DNA of 64,000 bases from Staphylospora marina (GCF_003856495.1 NZ_CP034118.1:2268182-2332181), one strand, 5' to 3'. Shown: positions 26,260 through 34,178, counted from the stretch's first letter. Notes: generated by a model not told the origin, from the letters alone. Translations and numbers: made by a program.

Positions 26260-27144
26260 TCAAGCTCCCTTCGATTTGCGAGGCGTGACTTTCTCTCTTT
26301 GCCCCACCCTCACGGATTCTTCTTTTCCCCGGGAGACGTTCTCCTTCACCCGTTTTAACGTTGCCACGATCAAAAAACTGATGATCACCAACAGGAACCA
26401 TGAGCTCACCTTGCTGTAATGAACCGGGTTCCACGTTTTGATCTGGTTCGGGTACTCCCAGGCCCCGAAGTATGTGGCGATGTTCTCGGCCACCCAGATG
26501 AAAAAACCGATGAGCACAAAGGAGAGTGCCACCGGCATCCGGTAGCGGACGCCGTTCACCTCGTACAGGACCCACGATCGCCAAAACACGATCCACACGA
26601 GGCCGGTCAGCCACCATCTGACATCGATCCAGAAATGGTGGGTGAAGAAATTCAGGTAGATGGCGGCGGCCAGAGGCACCACCGCCCAGAAGGGCGGCCA
26701 GCGAAACAACTCCACCTTCAGTCTTCTCCATGCCTGGCAGAGATAACTGGCCACGCTGGCGTACATGAATCCGCTGTACAGCGGGACACCGAACACCTTG
26801 AAATATCCTTCCTCCGGGTATGCCCATGAACCCATGTGCGTTTTGAATATCTCGAGAGCCAGCCCGATGATGTGGAACAAGGTGATCACTTTCAGTTCAT
26901 CCCGGGTTTCCAGCCCGGAGCGAACCATCCACCACTGCATCAGCAGGCAGATGAGGAGCAGCCAATCGTACCGCGGCAACAAGGGAAGCGGCACCTTCTG
27001 TGTCACGGCCAAAGCCGTAAAAATCACGGCGGGAAACAGACAGGACAAGGCTTGCTCCCGGCCGAACAGGAGAAGCTGCTTCACGGCTCTCAACATGGTT
27101 CCCGATGAGAATCCCCGCCCGTCACTCCCCGGTGTCCTCATCAT
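26260..27144 (-). CDS. DUF817 family membrane protein (YoaT-like)
   Basis: A 294-residue protein with eight or so membrane helices. The motifs FKTHMGSWAYPEEGYFKVFGVPLYSGFMYASVASY and FGAWEYPNQIKTWNPVHYSKVSSWFLLVI are the conserved core of DUF817. Role unknown. Its 5' end overlaps the HTH gene by 23 bp; the first 20 residues may not be used if translation begins at the Met before LRAVKQ. It is cotranscribed with DUF2975, HTH and GNAT genes. Confidence 0.83.
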   Translation of the reverse strand: MMRTPGSDGRGFSSGTMLRAVKQLLLFGREQALSCLFPAVIFTALAVTQKVPLPLLPRYDWLLLICLLMQWWMVRSGLETRDELKVITLFHIIGLALEIFKTHMGSWAYPEEGYFKVFGVPLYSGFMYASVASYLCQAWRRLKVELFRWPPFWAVVPLAAAIYLNFFTHHFWIDVRWWLTGLVWIVFWRSWVLYEVNGVRYRMPVALSFVLIGFFIWVAENIATYFGAWEYPNQIKTWNPVHYSKVSSWFLLVIISFLIVATLKRVKENVSRGKEESVRVGQREKVTPRKSKGA

Positions 27145-27352
27145 GACGGTACTCCAAAATGTCTCCGGGCTGACAATCCAACACCCGGCAAATCCGGTCC
27201 AACGTGGACAAGCGAATCGCCTTTGCCTTTCCGTTCTTCAAGATCGAGATGTTGGCCATGGTGATCCCGACCTTTTCCGAAAGCTCGGTCACGCTCATTT
27301 TCCGTTTGGCCAGCATGACATCCAGATTGATGATGATCGCCACTTTCTTCAC
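27122..27352 (-). CDS. Short XRE/YozG-type HTH regulator
   Basis: A 76-residue protein consisting of a single Cro/CI helix-turn-helix: INLDVMLAKRKMSVTELSEKVGITMANISILKNGKAKAIRLSTLDRICRVLDCQPGDILEY. This YozG-like type is usually paired with a DUF2975 membrane protein, as here, with one base between the genes. It may control this operon, possibly through the membrane partner. Confidence 0.88.
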   Translation of the reverse strand: MKKVAIIINLDVMLAKRKMSVTELSEKVGITMANISILKNGKAKAIRLSTLDRICRVLDCQPGDILEYRHDEDTGE

Positions 27353-27353
27353 C

Positions 27354-27839
27354 TCAGATCGTCAGATCATGTTCCGCCTTGATCTCAACGGCACTCTTCA
27401 GCAGCTTCTGAAGAACAGCGGCAAAGACCGAAACCACCATCGCGGCAAACGCCAAGAGCAGACCGATCAACAACATGCCCGGGGCGTCATCCTTTTCCGC
27501 CACATAGTAAAAGAGCGGCAAACTCAGCACATACAACATGCTGATGGAAAAGGCATAATGCTTGATCTTCTTCAGCGCCGTCACCGACAACTCCGAAAAC
27601 GCTTCATTCCTGTCGATGTACTGCAGCAACTTGAACGCTTGATACAAGGCCATGTAAAAAGGAATCGCCGACAAATAGAAGATGCCGAGAAGAATGTGCA
27701 GGAACACATACTCCCGTTCCGAATCCGAAGCTCCCTCGATGCCCAGGTAAAAAACGACGCATAACGTAAGGATCCCGAGACCGAGCAACACAATCACCGA
27801 CTTCAAAAACAGCGTGGAACCCTGATCACGGTTCATCAT
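27354..27839 (-). CDS. DUF2975 family membrane protein
   Basis: A 161-residue protein with four membrane helices. The middle segment PFYMALYQAFKLLQYIDRNEAFSELSVTALKKIKHYAFSISMLY is characteristic of DUF2975. GAGGTG lies before the ATG pair at 27839/27836. First gene of the operon with the HTH regulator. Confidence 0.83.
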   Translation of the reverse strand: MMNRDQGSTLFLKSVIVLLGLGILTLCVVFYLGIEGASDSEREYVFLHILLGIFYLSAIPFYMALYQAFKLLQYIDRNEAFSELSVTALKKIKHYAFSISMLYVLSLPLFYYVAEKDDAPGMLLIGLLLAFAAMVVSVFAAVLQKLLKSAVEIKAEHDLTI

Positions 27840-28009
27840 TCAGCACCTCACTCGTTGACTGGATCAGTTCGAATATACCACGCCGTTTTATCGTTTTACA
27901 ATAAATAATTATCGATTAGGATCATATAATCATCGTTTCGGGATAATATCCTCCGTTCCTCTCTGAACCGGACAACCTCGCGGTCATTCCCCCACCCAAT
28001 CACAAAAAA

Positions 28010-28048
28010 CGCCGATCCACCCAGCAAGCATAGGCTTGGAAATCGGCG
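28010..28048 (-). terminator. Hairpin terminator in the 27.8-28.25 kb gap
   Basis: CGCCGAT (28010-28016) and ATCGGCG (28042-28048) with an inner AAGC/GCTT stem; the minus strand continues TTTTTTGTG. It lies between the HTH-TPR gene and the DUF2975 gene. The gap also contains a trace of the leader-hairpin tail (CACAGACTTCGAATCAATA, about 28097), and nothing else. Confidence 0.75.
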
Positions 28049-28147
28049 ATTGTTGCATCGATCTGTTCAATTATCGGATTCAGCGAAAAAATGACGGCAC
28101 AGACTTCGAATCAATACGCATACAAATCGGTTCAAAACACTAAAAAT

Positions 28148-28184
28148 GGAACCTCCTACCGATGTTGCGGCCGGAGGTTCCCAT
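28148..28184 (-). terminator. Intrinsic terminator of the HTH-TPR gene
   Basis: GGAACCTCC (28148-28156) and GGAGGTTCC (28173-28181); the minus strand continues ATTTTTAG. A second terminator follows at 28010. Confidence 0.82.
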
Positions 28185-28253
28185 TTCCCTCGCAAATCAT
28201 GTCCAGTTATGTATAAGCGTTCCGTTCACCGTGAACAACCTGGCGATCACCAA

Positions 28254-28286
28254 TCAGTCGGTGGGAGGATCAGCGATGTAACGCAT
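28254..28286 (-). CDS. Possible in-frame micro-ORF MRYIADPPTD at the end of the HTH-TPR gene
   Basis: A perfect ribosome binding site AAGGAGGTGG (minus strand, 28303-28294) is followed after 7 bases by ATG and ten codons that share the frame and stop of the HTH-TPR gene. The ten residues MRYIADPPTD form the last residues of the large protein and look unlike its TPR repeats. It could be a separately translated pheromone-like peptide for this regulator. The Shine-Dalgarno could also be an accident of Glu-Gly-Gly codons. Confidence 0.4.
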   Translation of the reverse strand: MRYIADPPTD

Positions 28287-29624
28287 ACTTGTTCCACCTC
28301 CTTCTTCGAGTTTCACGGACAAGCGCAGGTACTGAGTGACGTACTTCCGGAAACATTCCGGGTCCAGCTGCTCACAACACAGAGCCAGCTTCCTCAAAAT
28401 ATTCTGTCTTTGTGCGTCGAATCCTCCTTCTTCCGACAAATTGAGTGCCTCTTCGTACAACTTTTTTGCTTTCTCCATCTGTCTGCGTTTTTGGAAGCAA
28501 TCTCCCAGTGCCGAGAGCGCTTCGATCAGCCGATGGGAATCCTGGTACGTCTTCCCCAGTTCCACGGCCTGCTCGAGGTACTTTTGCGCGTTGTCCAGTT
28601 CATTTTTTTCAAAGTATAGCAGACCCAGCTTGATATAGGTAGAGGTCAAAATATGTTTTTTTCTGATTTTTCCGCGAATGCGCAGTGCGGACCGGTAACA
28701 GAGCTCCGCCTCTTCGTGGGACCCCAGCTTGGTGTAGCTTTCGCCCATGGTGGTCCACAAGTCGAACGCCCGGTCACTCACCTTGTCCACCCGCGCCCGT
28801 TCCAGGCCCTGTCTCGCCACCAGAATGGCCTGTTCGTACAATTTCATCTTGTTCAGGAGCATGGCGCGCAGGTCATACATGTTGAGCCGCGCTTCCGCAC
28901 TCTCGATTTGGGGCATTTCATTCCAGATCTCATCCAACAGGAGAAAGGCTTCATTGTCCCGATTCAGCTTTTCCAAAAAAATGACTTTGCTGATGAGCAA
29001 ATGATATTTCACATGCTTCCGTTCCCCGTTGGACTTGAAGGAATTGAGTCCCAACTGTACGCACTGGAGCGCCTTTTCCAATTTGCTCTGGTGGTGGTAA
29101 ATGCGGGACAGACCGTTGTATGCCGCCGCCTGGATATTGGTGTCCAGCAGCTCCGGAAATTGTTCCACATGGCGGATGGCCTTCTGGTAATGAAGCTCCG
29201 CGTTGCTCCACTTGCGGTTTTCTTCGTAGTACCGTCCTTTTAGGTAGAGAACGACGCCATGAAGGGGATCGTTTTTGGAAACGCGGATCTGCCGAAGAAG
29301 GTTGTACGCTTTCTCCAGATCCACCATGTCGAGCACATACTCCACGCTCATCAGCTGGAGAGCGGGATTGATCTTGTGTGATTGGGGTCCGTCTCCGGAG
29401 TCGAGCAAATGGTCGCTCAGCACATCGGGAGCAATCCCCAACCGTTCGCACAAAAATTCCAGCTTCTCACGACTGACCCGATAGGCACCGCGCTCGATGT
29501 TGCTGATGGTTCCGGTCGATATCACATGATCGACCGAAAGCTCTTCCTGCTTCAGCCCCTTCTCTTTCCGCTTGCGACGGATCAGATGGCCGAGCTCGAG
29601 CGATACGAATACGTATTCTTTCAT
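28254..29624 (-). CDS. HTH-TPR regulator (RRNPP-like quorum-sensing type)
   Basis: A 456-residue cytoplasmic protein. Residues 8-70 form an XRE helix-turn-helix (LGHLIRRKRKEKGLKQEELSVDHVISTGTISNIERG); from about residue 85 to the end there are eight or nine TPR-like helical pairs (AELHYQKAIRHVEQ, LTSTYIKLGLLYFEKNELDNAQKYLEQAVELGKTY, LIEALSALGDCFQKRRQMEKAKKLYEEAL). This layout is that of PlcR/NprR/AimR-type regulators, which bind a short secreted peptide re-imported by Opp. No separate propeptide gene with a signal sequence is seen next to it. See the micro-ORF at its 3' end. Confidence 0.83.
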   Translation of the reverse strand: MKEYVFVSLELGHLIRRKRKEKGLKQEELSVDHVISTGTISNIERGAYRVSREKLEFLCERLGIAPDVLSDHLLDSGDGPQSHKINPALQLMSVEYVLDMVDLEKAYNLLRQIRVSKNDPLHGVVLYLKGRYYEENRKWSNAELHYQKAIRHVEQFPELLDTNIQAAAYNGLSRIYHHQSKLEKALQCVQLGLNSFKSNGERKHVKYHLLISKVIFLEKLNRDNEAFLLLDEIWNEMPQIESAEARLNMYDLRAMLLNKMKLYEQAILVARQGLERARVDKVSDRAFDLWTTMGESYTKLGSHEEAELCYRSALRIRGKIRKKHILTSTYIKLGLLYFEKNELDNAQKYLEQAVELGKTYQDSHRLIEALSALGDCFQKRRQMEKAKKLYEEALNLSEEGGFDAQRQNILRKLALCCEQLDPECFRKYVTQYLRLSVKLEEGGGTSMRYIADPPTD

Positions 29625-29861
29625 GGCCCCTCCCGAAAAAAATTTTTTTCAAGGGAAGTTCAGGATGTATGCGAATTCATTTTAGAAGATGGTTCGATCA
29701 CCGGTGCTTCATTGAAATCGGGGTTCTCCGTCGGCTTTGGGACTGCATTTCAGTAAAGCAATGATTGCTCAGAATGATTTTTTAATATTTGCGAAAAGTT
29801 TAGGACTGTGTAATCATTTAGATACACCACTCCAACATTCCTGCCCAGGGAGGGAACAATT

Positions 29862-30068
29862 GTGAATTCCGGTCGAATCAAGGTTGTCGAAATCCGTCTG
29901 GAAAACGGTGAATTTGTCAGAGTGCCTTTCCTCGATCTGATCGAGGCCCGGATGTCCGACAAGATGAAGGTTTTCGCCGGTCGCACCTATGATATCTTCT
30001 CCGCTCCCCGTCAGAAACGGTTCCCCAGGGATGAACATCACGGTTCTGCAGCGGTCGTCCGGGTCTGA
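29862..30068 (+). CDS. Small protein, unknown function
   Basis: A 68-residue reading frame divergent from the HTH-TPR gene, starting GTG at 29862 with AGGGAGGG 7 bases upstream. The first 45 residues (SGRIKVVEIRLENGEFVRVPFLDLIEARM) look like a beta-rich soluble protein. I do not recognise a family. The good ribosome site and position favour a real gene, but the short length leaves doubt. Confidence 0.45.
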   Translation: MNSGRIKVVEIRLENGEFVRVPFLDLIEARMSDKMKVFAGRTYDIFSAPRQKRFPRDEHHGSAAVVRV

Positions 30069-30190
30069 GCACTCACCCGGACACCAGGTTGCGAACATGT
30101 AGAGATTCATGTTAAAATCATTTGGCTTTTTCATAAAATTATCAAACATCTTCACCGTTTGCAAATCTTGGGCCACCAAGATTTTTATTT

Positions 30191-31017
30191 TTACCCGGAG
30201 ACGAGATCCTCCGTTTCCCTGAACAACTCTTCCAACCGCTCAAATGCCTCTTTCAGCCGCTCTTTATCGGGGGAAATCAAGGTGAAGATCTCATCCACCC
30301 GCTCCCTGTATCCCGCCGGGACCGATTTCAATGAAGCCGCCAGGAAAACAGACCCTTTTTCATTCATAAAGTGGCATTCATTGAAGGCAAAGAGCACCTG
30401 GTTCAGACAGGAAACCGCCCGGAAACAGGAACCGGCCGCGTACGACGTGTCCAGGCCGGAAATGCTCTTTCGGCCCGTCTGCACCGAAAAATCCGCCTCC
30501 CGCAAAAAGCGGTCGATCAAGGCCCGTTTCAATGGTGAAGGATACGGCGTCACCATCGATTTCAATTGTGCAACCACTCCGGACGGATCACGGAGAACCC
30601 GGCACAAGCCAGATAAGTGGCATTGGTGAATCCGTGAGGATGGCCCGGCTGCATGTCAATCGTCACCTGCTCACGCAAGCACTCGTCAATCACCGCCCTT
30701 ACCTTGGACAGATCGCGGTACAAAATGTCCACCGCCATTCCCCGCACCTTCAGCCAACCTCCGCCGTTGATCCACGGCCCCCAACCGCCGGGGGCTGTCA
30801 GGAGTTGCTCCCGGTGGTCATCGTCCAACTCCGTGGCAATCTTCTGCAGTTCATCCAGGTCCAATGTTTCCGCAGAAGAAATGTAGATCCCAATGTCAAT
30901 GTCCGAATCCGGCCGATGAGATTCCCGCGCCCGCGAACCGCCAAGCACCACCGCCTCCACACCACGGACCGGCACCAAACGCTTCGCAATGTCGTCGATG
31001 AGGGATTGGATGTCCAT
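30191..31017 (-). pseudogene. Nucleotidyltransferase (MNT/kanamycin-NT type) broken by frameshift
   Basis: The N-terminal 140 residues (31017 to about 30600) contain the nucleotidyltransferase signature VVLGGSRARESHRPDSDIDIGIY with the metal-binding DxD. The C-terminal part (VLRDPSGVVAQLKS to LVSG, about 30595 to 30191) is in another frame and is a helical domain that follows directly in full-length relatives of about 275 residues, as I recall them. The break is at about 30598, between NATYLA and CRVLRD, and several codons seem to be missing as well. It lies in the CRISPR archipelago next to array C. Confidence 0.75.
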
Positions 31018-31212
31018 GTAATCCCCCCTCTTTCAAGAATGGAAACTCTCTCATCCAGAAAGGGTTCTGTGAGAAAGACGCAAGTTCCTGTCCGGAAAAA
31101 GGAACATGCACGAAAACAGAGGACATTCTTCAACATGGATTGAATCCTTGATGAAACGGATACATATATGGAGGGATCAAGACAGGATCCGCGATGGGAA
31201 AGAGGTGAAAGC

Positions 31213-31419
31213 ATGGAGTGGATCATCGGGATTTTGATCGTCCTGTTTTTCCTGTCATTCATCCAGTTTGTGTACAATCTCGTCCGAATTCCAAGGCAAA
31301 TTCTCCACAGCAATACGGAATTGGAAAAAAAGCTGGACAAAGTCATCGAGCTGCTGGAAGAAAAACGGTCCGACCCCCCGCCGCCTCCGCCGGACGACAA
31401 ACAACCTGAGAACGAATGA
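31213..31419 (+). CDS. Small single-span membrane protein with coiled coil
   Basis: A 68-residue protein. One membrane helix (IIGILIVLFFLSFIQFVYNLV, residues 4-24), a short coiled coil (NTELEKKLDKVIELLEEK) and a Pro-rich acidic tail (PPPPPPDDKQPENE). AAAGAGGTG lies 5 bases before the ATG at 31213. Small proteins of this layout occur widely in Bacillales without known function. A terminator follows directly. Confidence 0.7.
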   Translation: MEWIIGILIVLFFLSFIQFVYNLVRIPRQILHSNTELEKKLDKVIELLEEKRSDPPPPPPDDKQPENE

Positions 31420-31442
31420 AGACTCGGTCCACAAAAACAGTG

Positions 31443-31485
31443 AAGTCTGTGAATCAGGGACATCCCTGGTTCACAGACTTTTTTG
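31443..31485 (+). terminator. Terminator related to the leader hairpins, distal end of array C
   Basis: AAGTCTGTGAA (31443-31453) and TTCACAGACTT (31470-31480) with an inner CAGGGA/TCCCTG stem, then TTTTT. Its outer stem is the same as in the CRISPR-leader hairpins. It ends the gene at 31213 and lies just outside the last repeat of array C. Confidence 0.85.
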
Positions 31486-31502
31486 TTTCAATTCATGATA
31501 AT

Positions 31503-31737
31503 TCCACTATCTCACTATGGATACAACTCAAATTTTGTGGTCAAACGAGTAAGTTCAGTTCATTCCCAACTTTCAATTCCACCATGGATCCAACTCAAAC
31601 GAGAGAAAAGTGCCAGATGAAATTGTGCGAACCATATCTTTCAATTCCACTATGGATACAACTCAAACGAAGAAGGGCGACATCCCCAAAGAAACCAAAC
31701 TTTCCACTTTCAATTCCACCATGGATCCAACTCAAAC
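31503..31737 (-). CRISPR. CRISPR array C: three intact repeats and one degenerate terminal repeat
   Basis: Intact 31-base units at 31570-31600, 31638-31668 and 31707-31737 differ only at two positions (CACC/CACT, GATCC/GATAC). A terminal unit at 31503-31533 keeps only its second half. Spacers are 36, 37 and 38 bases. On the minus strand the unit begins GTTTGAGTTG and ends GGAATTGAAAG, giving the 8-base tag ATTGAAAG after Cas6 cleavage. The degenerate end is away from the leader, as expected. Best-preserved array in the window. Confidence 0.92.
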
Positions 31738-31840
31738 CCATCTGTGAACACCAGAAAAATCAAGGCTTCTTCATTATACCAAACCTCAAAAAAGTCTGTG
31801 AACCGGGAGTCCTGCAAAAACCCCGGCAGGTTCACAGACT
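31738..31840 (-). promoter_or_regulatory. Leader of array C with promoter and hairpin H6
   Basis: Hairpin AGTCTGTGAACC / GGTTCACAGACT at 31793-31840; TTCACA (plus TGTGAA 31797-31802), exactly 18 bp, TATAAT (31773-31778), then GTGTTCACAGATGG and the first repeat. Matches leaders A and B. Confidence 0.8.
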
Positions 31841-31885
31841 TCGTTTAAGAATACGTTACAGATAAAGATAGCCCCTTGGCGAGGC

Positions 31886-32320
31886 TCACTCCTCAACCAT
31901 AAACTCAAAGATGTTTCCCTGGATGTATTCACTGGCCCGCTGACGCTTGCGTCGGCGCCGTCCGGCCCGGTCGTACTCAGAAGGCGCATTGTACAGCTGG
32001 GCTTTTTTGTGCTGGAGGATCCACTTGTCCTCGGCCTCGGGCAGTTTCTTCCGATCGTTAACAACTTCCAATATTCTGAATTCAAACCATTCGGGAGCAT
32101 CTTTACGATATTTCTTGAAGTCAAGTTGCAACTCAATGACGTGATGCGTTCCGTTTTTCAGTTGACTCAAATGTTCCTTTACCCTTTTCTGAGCACACCG
32201 CGTCCGACCAATGTACATTCGCCCATTGATCAAGTTCACCAACGCATAAATGGCGGCAATACCCTTTGGCAACGTGATTTTTTCATTCAAACGGATTCGA
32301 TAATGCTGCGGATCTTGCAT
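31886..32320 (-). CDS. GIY-YIG domain nuclease-like protein
   Basis: A 144-residue protein. The GIY-YIG pattern is visible: AIYALVNLINGRMYIGRTRCAQKRVKEHLSQLKNGTHHVIELQLDFKKY, where IYAL and YIG supply the two tyrosines, the Arg/His pair lies in QKRVKEH, and the catalytic Glu is probably in the EDKWILQH helix. The C-terminal 35 residues are basic (RAGRRRRKRQRA) and could bind nucleic acid. GGGGGAGGGTG precedes the ATG at 32320. It is a single gene lying between CRISPR arrays C and D. Homing-endonuclease-like or a stand-alone nuclease; role unknown. Confidence 0.8.
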   Translation of the reverse strand: MQDPQHYRIRLNEKITLPKGIAAIYALVNLINGRMYIGRTRCAQKRVKEHLSQLKNGTHHVIELQLDFKKYRKDAPEWFEFRILEVVNDRKKLPEAEDKWILQHKKAQLYNAPSEYDRAGRRRRKRQRASEYIQGNIFEFMVEE

Positions 32321-32525
32321 TTCACCCTCCCCCATAGAGAATTATTCTGTTTTTAATAATTTACCTTGGAAACACTCGAGAACACAACAAGAATTTCGAG
32401 AGATGAAACATTTGAATGAAAAGTCAGGCCGACGTCAGCCGTGTATATATGGAGTTTATCCTTCATGAGGCAAAAACTTGAGTTCTGTCACGGACTGCAA
32501 AGATCGTCGATAAAAAAAGTGTGTA

Positions 32526-32568
32526 AAGTCTGTATAACAAAGGACATCCCTCGATTACAGACTTTTTT
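32526..32568 (+). terminator. Degenerate sister of the array C terminator, distal end of array D
   Basis: AAGTCTGTA (32526-32534) and TACAGACTT (32556-32564) with GGACATCCC in the loop and TTTTTT after; closely resembles 31443-31485, with a matched change in the stem. Confidence 0.75.
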
Positions 32569-32571
32569 GTT

Positions 32572-32668
32572 TCACATATTCGAATAAGGATTCAACTCAA
32601 ACCTTGAAGACTTACAGGACATTGCCCTCCGTGGCAGCTTTCAATTCCACCATGGGACCAACTCAAAC
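32572..32668 (-). CRISPR. CRISPR array D: one good and one half-lost repeat
   Basis: A unit at 32638-32668 matches the array C repeat except near the ATGGGACC centre. A second unit ending at 32602 keeps GGATTCAACTCAAAC. The spacer is 35 bases. Confidence 0.7.
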
Positions 32669-32739
32669 CCCATTGTAAACACCAGAAATCAAGGCTTCCC
32701 CTCATGAGCCGGGAGTCTTGCAAATAAGGTTCACAGATT
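32669..32739 (-). promoter_or_regulatory. Inactive leader remnant of array D with half hairpin H7
   Basis: Leader bases CCCATTGTAAACACCAG and the right arm GGTTCACAGATT (32728-32739) survive, but the TATAAT and the left arm are deleted. The rest of the gap up to cmr6 (about 265 bp) shows no gene I can support. Confidence 0.65.
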
Positions 32740-33005
32740 TCACTTCTATATTCTGAAAAAAATTCCATTTCCTTTGAGCATAAAAATAAAAAAGTTGCTG
32801 TTCCACCGGAACATTTGTGTGTCGGTTGGTCGTTTTCGACAGTATGTCATATGGTCTGCTTCGTCAGGAACTCATTCAACGGGCTTGGTTCTCCACCCAC
32901 GAGAATCGTTGACAGGGAAGGAGCCAGTCGGGCCCCTTCCCGGTGTCCCCCACTCCTGTACTTGCTCAGGAACGGGGAATGACGGTGCACGCATAACCGA
33001 ACGTT

Positions 33006-34178
33006 TCATCGAGATTCCGTCTGGTTCAGCACGTCCTTGATCTGCTGGACCCTTTCTTTGTTTTTCTTGTTGGGCTTTTTCCATTGATCCGGTTTGTGCG
33101 TCTGGTACCAGTTGGCCAGATGAACGGCGATCTCCCGCCGCTCCTCCACGGGAACGTCCGGATCCTGAAGACGGGGGATCCATTTGTTCTTGAGCGCTTC
33201 CATGAAACGCTGTTCATCGCTCTCGCAGCCGTCGTCATGTATTTCCCGAAGAATGGGGGACATGTTTCGGCGCGCTTCTTCTTCGGCCCGAGCGCGTTCT
33301 TTTTCTTCCAAGCGACGCTTCCAATTGCCAAGCTCGACGTTGTCCACTTCAAACCGGCCGTAACCGACGGCAGTCTTGGCTCCCGCCCCGATCCAGTCGA
33401 GGGCTTCCTTCAGCCAATCCATCACCTGTTCGGCGTCTTTCCTGCATGTCTCACACGACGGAATGCGAGGCATCACGGCGAACAGGAACGTTTGCCCGGA
33501 TGCCACGGTGAGAAACGGAATCGGCGTGGGATCCTGCATATCGTCGGGAGCGTTTCTGTCCGGATCCCGATAATATTCGGAAACATGCGGAGTCATCACA
33601 TCGGCTTCCAGCTTCACCGGCGTGGTCGGAAGGGCGTCGAGGAAAATGACGCTGCCGACGCGGTGCGGCACGTTCTTGCCGGTGCGGCTGCCGAAGATCC
33701 GTTCGATATCATCCTGTTCCGCTTCGGCCCACTGCTCGGCCCAAGCGCGGACAACTCCCTTGACGGAAGAACCGGGAAGAACCGCCGTTCCCAAGGTGGG
33801 GTGCCACGAGAAGCCGTTTTCCACCGGGTGCGGGCGACCCAGTCCGGTGACGAACCGACCCGCCGTTTTCATCGGGAGGATGTGGCCTTTTCGCTCCAAT
33901 ACCAGTTCCTCCATGCGATGAACCATGTCGCTGACCAGTTCCCGATGACGGGAGGTCGGCTGAATTCCGGTGACCGTCTGGATCCAATCCTGCTTCCTTC
34001 TTCCCAACTCCGGATACCGATGTTTTTTATCTCTTTCCCATCGATCGCAAAACTTCTCGTACCACAGCCCGATGTGGCCGTCCACCGGGCACTGGTGAAT
34101 GCGTTCCGGGCCTCGGTACAGGGGAAGGAACCATTGCTCGCGCTCAATTTTTCCCTCCTTGACGCGTCCCTTGGTCAT
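33006..34178 (-). CDS. cmr6: CRISPR type III-B RAMP protein Cmr6
   Basis: A 390-residue RAMP-superfamily subunit of the Cmr effector complex; Cmr6 caps the backbone near the crRNA 3' end. The Gly-rich RAMP motif appears in TLGTAVLPGSSVKGVVRAWAEQWAEAEQDDIERIFGS, and IFLDALPTTPVKLEADVMTPHVSEYYRDP is typical of Cmr6. An Arg/Glu-rich C-terminal extension of about 100 residues follows (EEKERARAEEEARRN). The start at 34178 gives the ATGA overlap with cmr5. Last gene of the operon. Confidence 0.92.
   Translation of the reverse strand: MTKGRVKEGKIEREQWFLPLYRGPERIHQCPVDGHIGLWYEKFCDRWERDKKHRYPELGRRKQDWIQTVTGIQPTSRHRELVSDMVHRMEELVLERKGHILPMKTAGRFVTGLGRPHPVENGFSWHPTLGTAVLPGSSVKGVVRAWAEQWAEAEQDDIERIFGSRTGKNVPHRVGSVIFLDALPTTPVKLEADVMTPHVSEYYRDPDRNAPDDMQDPTPIPFLTVASGQTFLFAVMPRIPSCETCRKDAEQVMDWLKEALDWIGAGAKTAVGYGRFEVDNVELGNWKRRLEEKERARAEEEARRNMSPILREIHDDGCESDEQRFMEALKNKWIPRLQDPDVPVEERREIAVHLANWYQTHKPDQWKKPNKKNKERVQQIKDVLNQTESR

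Noticed and set aside
32774-33040. Rightward 88-residue frame before cmr6
   Set aside because: Overlaps the 3' end of cmr6, has no ribosome site and no recognisable features.
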